From the NCBI GenBank assembly GCA_002479215.1, contig DLME01000304.1:1-8974 (forward strand): DNA of 8,974 nt. The letters run 5' to 3'. This document shows positions 5,773-8,974 of the stretch, piece after piece (the stretch's first letter is position 1; the number at the start of each line of letters is the position of its first letter). The translations under genes and the position numbers were made by a program. Under the pieces are notes generated by a model, which was given only the letters and a program-made list of their open reading frames with translations, had not been told where the DNA came from and made no database searches. Source of the DNA: Syntrophaceae bacterium UBA7544. Its GTDB lineage: Bacteria; Desulfobacterota; Syntrophia; Syntrophales; Smithellaceae.

Positions 5773-6951
5773 TTATGTTTCGAGGGCGGCAACGCCGGGC
5801 AAGGTCTTGCCTTCCAGCAATTCCAGAAAAGCACCGCCGCCGGTAGAGATAAAAGATATCTTTGCGCTTTCTCCGGTTTGATGAACTGCCGTATCCGTAT
5901 CACCGCCGCCGACAATAGTGAGTGCACCGGAATTAGCAACGGCATGGACAAGTGAGAACGTTCCTTTGCTGAAAGGGGCAAGTTCAAACATACCCAGAGG
6001 GCCGTTCCAGACAATGGTTTTTGCGTTCTTTACCGCATCTGAAAATAAAGTGATTGTTGCCGGGCCTATATCCAGACCTATCCAGTCTTCCGGGATATCT
6101 TTTATGTTACAAATTTTTATTTCAGCATCAGCCGCAGGATTTTTCGCAATCACTGCATCCACCGGCAATAAAAACTGTACATTTTTCTGTCTGGCTTTTT
6201 CCATAATTTTTCTTGCCAGATCAAGCATATCAGTTTCACACAGGGATTTGCCGATACCGTAGCCGGAGGCCTTCAGGAAAGTGAAGGCCATGCCGCCGCC
6301 GACAAGCAGTTTATCCACTTTTTCCATTATTTTTTCTAATACGCCGATTTTATCGGAGACCTTTGAGCCGCCGATAATCGCGACCAATGGTCGCGCCGGA
6401 TTGACCATAACCTTATTAAAGTATTCGATTTCATTTTTCAGCAGGAATCCTGCGGCGCATGTTTTCACAAATTCCGTAATTGCAGAGTTCGATGCCGCCG
6501 CCCGGTGCGAAACGGCAAAAGCGTCATCAATATATATATCGCAAAGCCCCGCTAGCTTTTTGGCAAATTCCGGGTCGTTTTTATCCTCCCCCGGCTGGAA
6601 TCGGAGATTTTCGAGAAGAATGATGTCTCCTTCTTTCATTTTACCTACGGCGGCTTGGGCCTTTTCGCCGACGCAATCATCGACAAAAGCGACATCTTTT
6701 TTCAGAAGGCTGGAAAGTATCTTGGCGACCGGCTTCAAGGACATTCCCTCAACTCTTTTTCCTTTGGGTCTCCCCAGATGGGAGGCGAGAATTACCTTAG
6801 CTCCTTTTTCCAGAGAGTATTTTATTGTCGGTAAACTTGCCCGCACACGGGTGTCGTCCGTAACGTTACCCGATTTGTCCATGGGGACGTTGAAATCTAC
6901 CCGCAGGAAAACCCTTTTGCCCTTCATATCTATCTGGTCTATGTACTTCAT
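5773..6951 (-). CDS. pgk: Phosphoglycerate kinase
   Basis: The enzyme transfers phosphate between 1,3-bisphosphoglycerate and ADP, the first ATP-yielding step of lower glycolysis, and runs in reverse in gluconeogenesis. The 392-residue monomeric two-domain protein is of normal length. N-terminal substrate domain: RVDFNVP (17-23), SHLGRPKG (57-64), LLENLRF and DDAFAVSHRA. C-terminal nucleotide domain: GGSKVSDKI, GGGMAFTFL, WNGPLGMFE, GGGDT and STGGGAFLELLEG. No key motif is missing. It begins 19 bp after the gap stop. The leader has no clear Shine-Dalgarno (only an A-rich run), so translation may be coupled to gap. Confidence 0.98.
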   Translation of the reverse strand: MKYIDQIDMKGKRVFLRVDFNVPMDKSGNVTDDTRVRASLPTIKYSLEKGAKVILASHLGRPKGKRVEGMSLKPVAKILSSLLKKDVAFVDDCVGEKAQAAVGKMKEGDIILLENLRFQPGEDKNDPEFAKKLAGLCDIYIDDAFAVSHRAAASNSAITEFVKTCAAGFLLKNEIEYFNKVMVNPARPLVAIIGGSKVSDKIGVLEKIMEKVDKLLVGGGMAFTFLKASGYGIGKSLCETDMLDLARKIMEKARQKNVQFLLPVDAVIAKNPAADAEIKICNIKDIPEDWIGLDIGPATITLFSDAVKNAKTIVWNGPLGMFELAPFSKGTFSLVHAVANSGALTIVGGGDTDTAVHQTGESAKISFISTGGGAFLELLEGKTLPGVAALET

Positions 6952-6970
6952 ACTTTTTTATCTGTCTTTT

Positions 6971-7969
6971 TTATTTCATGATAAAAGAAAGTAGTTCCAG
7001 CATCCTGTTGGAAAAACCCCATTCGTTGTCATACCAGGAGAGAATCTTCACCATCTTGCCGCCGATTACCGCTGTATTAGGCAGATCCACTATCGAAGAA
7101 TGGGGATTGCCGTTAAAATCACGGGAAACCAGCTCTTCGTCCGAGTATGTAAGTATTCCCTTCATAGCTCCCTGCGCGTACTCTCTGAATTTCACGTTCA
7201 CTTCATCCTTGTTTGTGCTCTTCGAGAGTGTCGCCACAAAATCCACTATAGAAACATTGGGAGTAGGCACCCGGATAGCCAATCCATCCAGTTTACCCTT
7301 CATTTCGGGCATAACCTCAGAGATGGCTTTGGCTGCTCCTGTTGTGGTGGGTATCATAGAAAGAGCGGCCGCGCGGGCCCTTCTCAAATCTTTATGAGGT
7401 TCATCGAGGACAACCTGATCATTGGTATAGGCATGGATTGTGGTCATCAGACCGTATTCAATACCGAATTCCCTGTGCAATATTTTCACTATCGGCGCCA
7501 GGCAATTAGTAGTACATGAACCCATCGATATGATGTTGTGCTTGTTCTTATCGTATATCTCCTGATTCACCCCAAAAACAACGGTCACATCCGGACTCTT
7601 TGCGGGAGCTGATATAACAATTTTTTTAGCTCCTGCCTTGAGGTGTCTTTCCGCGCCCGCCCTGTCGGTAAATTTTCCCGTACTCTCCAGGACAACATCA
7701 ACGCCGAGGTCTTTCCAGGGCAATTTTTCGGGCTCTCTTTCGGTAAAGATCTTGATTTCCTTGCCGCCGACTATAATTGAGTTGTCTTTTGCTTTAATTT
7801 CGGCATTCATAATTCCGTGCACAGAATCATATTTTAAAAGGTGAGCCAGCGTCTTGGCATCCGCGAGATCGTTTATGGCCACGAATTCGACATCTTTGTT
7901 TTTATACCCGGCTCTGAACACAAGCCTTCCGATTCTTCCAAAGCCATTAATGGCAATTTTTACAGACAT
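6971..7969 (-). CDS. gap: Glyceraldehyde-3-phosphate dehydrogenase, NAD-dependent type I
   Basis: The enzyme oxidatively phosphorylates glyceraldehyde 3-phosphate to 1,3-bisphosphoglycerate. The 332-residue length is usual. The Rossmann motif INGFGRIGR (7-15) and N33-D34 in AINDLAD suggest NAD preference. The catalytic cysteine is C152 in SMGSCTTNC, where many relatives have SNASCTTNC, and the catalytic histidine is H179 in TTIHAYTNDQ. RRARAAALSMIPTTTGAAKA and the C-terminal SWYDNEWGFSNRM are standard. A strong AGGAGG lies 5 bases before the ATG. It is the first gene of the gap-pgk-tpiA operon, 87 bp downstream of pyk, with a possible promoter in that gap. Confidence 0.98.
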   Translation of the reverse strand: MSVKIAINGFGRIGRLVFRAGYKNKDVEFVAINDLADAKTLAHLLKYDSVHGIMNAEIKAKDNSIIVGGKEIKIFTEREPEKLPWKDLGVDVVLESTGKFTDRAGAERHLKAGAKKIVISAPAKSPDVTVVFGVNQEIYDKNKHNIISMGSCTTNCLAPIVKILHREFGIEYGLMTTIHAYTNDQVVLDEPHKDLRRARAAALSMIPTTTGAAKAISEVMPEMKGKLDGLAIRVPTPNVSIVDFVATLSKSTNKDEVNVKFREYAQGAMKGILTYSDEELVSRDFNGNPHSSIVDLPNTAVIGGKMVKILSWYDNEWGFSNRMLELLSFIMK

Positions 7970-7993
7970 ATCAACCTCCTTATCTTTCTGAAC

Positions 7994-8022
7994 TTTTAAT
8001 CAAAAAATACTTTTTCTGTCAA
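7994..8022 (-). promoter_or_regulatory. Possible sigma70-type promoter for gap-pgk-tpiA
   Basis: On the minus strand a perfect TTGACA (8017-8022) is followed after 17 bases by TTAAAA (7994-7999), a weak -10 with 3 of 6 consensus matches. It lies in the 87-bp pyk-gap gap, upstream of the strong gap Shine-Dalgarno (about 7975-7980). A start point would fall around 7987, giving a very short leader. The -35 is convincing and the -10 is not. Confidence 0.4.
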
Positions 8023-8056
8023 CCCATTTTGTTTCCTATACATGGTCCACTAAGAA

Positions 8057-8974
8057 TCAAGTTTTTGTCAAACGTTTCACCTGCAATGTATTTGTGGACC
8101 CTGTGAGCCAGATCGGATGGCCGAGGGTCATAACCATGAGATCACCAGCCGATAAAGTTCCCTTAGCCAATATGGATCGGACCGCTTTTTCCAGAAGATC
8201 GTCCGTATTCTCAGGATTTTCCGCCAACTGGGGAAAACATCCCCAGATCATCGCCAACCGGCTAACCGTTTTTGCTTCCGGCGATAGGGCAATAATAGGC
8301 TGCCGGGGCCGGAAACGCGAAATGAAGCGGGCTGTGGCGCCCGAGTAAGTGTGTGTTACGATAACCTTCGCGTCAAGATGATCGGCTAGGACGCAGGCGG
8401 CATGGGCAACTGATTCGGAAACCTCTTTCTCCGGCACCATGTCGAGAAACACCTGATAAGGAAAACCTGCCTCCGCCGCGCGGCATATTTTATCCATAAA
8501 TTGGAGCGCCTCTACAGGATAATCGCCCGAAGCCGTTTCTTCGGAGAGCATGACAGCATCTGTCCCGTCCAGAACGGCATTGGCTACATCCGCAGCCTCC
8601 GCTCTTGTCGGCCGTGGAGAGCCAACCATAGACCGGAGCATCTGCGTCGCTGTGATCACAAACTTCCCTTGGCTGTTGGCTGCGGTAATGATTCTCTTTT
8701 GGATCAAAGGCACATCTTCTAGAGGGATTTCCACGCCCATATCTCCTCGGGCCACCATGACGCCGTCGGAAACAGCGATGATTTCCTCGAGATTTTCCAC
8801 AGCTTCATGTTTTTCGATTTTGGCCACGACGGGAATATTCTTCCCGCTCATCCGGATCAACTCCTTGATGCTGCGGATGTCATCTGCAGTTCGGACAAAA
8901 GAAACCGCGACATAATCGACATCATGTTCCATGCCGAAGAGCAGATCGTCACGGTCCTTATCCGTAACGGCGGG
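8057..8974 (-). CDS. pyk: Pyruvate kinase, 3' part (gene start lies beyond the window)
   Basis: The enzyme converts phosphoenolpyruvate and ADP to pyruvate and ATP. The frame is open to the right edge, beginning PAVTDKDRDDLLFGMEHDVDYVA, so the internal ATG at 8932 is not the start. About 305 codons are visible, roughly the C-terminal two thirds. The catalytic-barrel motifs are present: AKIEKHEAVENL with the catalytic lysine, VMVARGDMGVE, TATQMLRSM, and PTRAEAADVANAVLDGTDAVMLSEETA. The C-terminal allosteric-type domain (HTYSGATARFISRFRP onward) ends normally. It shares direction with gap downstream, linking the ATP-yielding steps of glycolysis in one locus. Confidence 0.97.
   Translation of the reverse strand, partial: PAVTDKDRDDLLFGMEHDVDYVAVSFVRTADDIRSIKELIRMSGKNIPVVAKIEKHEAVENLEEIIAVSDGVMVARGDMGVEIPLEDVPLIQKRIITAANSQGKFVITATQMLRSMVGSPRPTRAEAADVANAVLDGTDAVMLSEETASGDYPVEALQFMDKICRAAEAGFPYQVFLDMVPEKEVSESVAHAACVLADHLDAKVIVTHTYSGATARFISRFRPRQPIIALSPEAKTVSRLAMIWGCFPQLAENPENTDDLLEKAVRSILAKGTLSAGDLMVMTLGHPIWLTGSTNTLQVKRLTKT

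Overview
The window has two parts, with every supportable gene on the minus strand. The right half (about 5000-8974) is chromosomal housekeeping DNA: pyruvate kinase (its 5' part lies beyond the window), then gap, pgk and tpiA, which form a tight lower-glycolysis operon. The gene order and protein character (a GAPDH active-site segment SMGSCTTNC, a PGK with DAFAVSHRA) suggest a deltaproteobacterial (Desulfobacterota, perhaps Syntrophus-like) anaerobe. That assignment is inference from memory of such operons, not a search.

The middle (3344-4819) is one gene for an RNB-domain (RNase II-like) exoribonuclease, about 491 codons long. A single in-frame TAA at codon 162 interrupts it at a position where a tyrosine would be expected. 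Between it and tpiA lies a spacer of about 190 bp that is mostly one long imperfect inverted repeat.

The left third (about 54-3097) is the accessory part. I read it as a run of integron gene cassettes without an integrase in view (a CALIN-type array, or the far end of an integron). Three attC-like recombination sites (54-121, 671-725, 2377-2435) all point the same way as the genes. Each has R-box-like ends (ACATAAC or ATATAAC ... GTTAnnY), long imperfect stem arms, and an unpaired extra base at about the same stem position. The genes fit between these sites as cassette genes do: gene 1 takes its stop codon from an attC end, gene 2 stops 5 bp before one, and gene 4 reads 9 codons into one.

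All four cassette genes encode otherwise unrelated proteins with a helical domain carrying an HEPN/DUF4145-like R/G-(N/D)-x-x-(A/V)-H signature: RDKFVAH, RNKAAH, GNEAVH and GNRAAH. One also has a four-cysteine zinc site, and one has two N-terminal membrane helices. HEPN domains are common in RNases of toxin-antitoxin and phage-defence systems, so an array holding four such cassettes in a row is the most interesting signal here. Gene 1 appears frameshifted at its 5' end: a strong ribosome-binding site and GTG start lie upstream in another frame.
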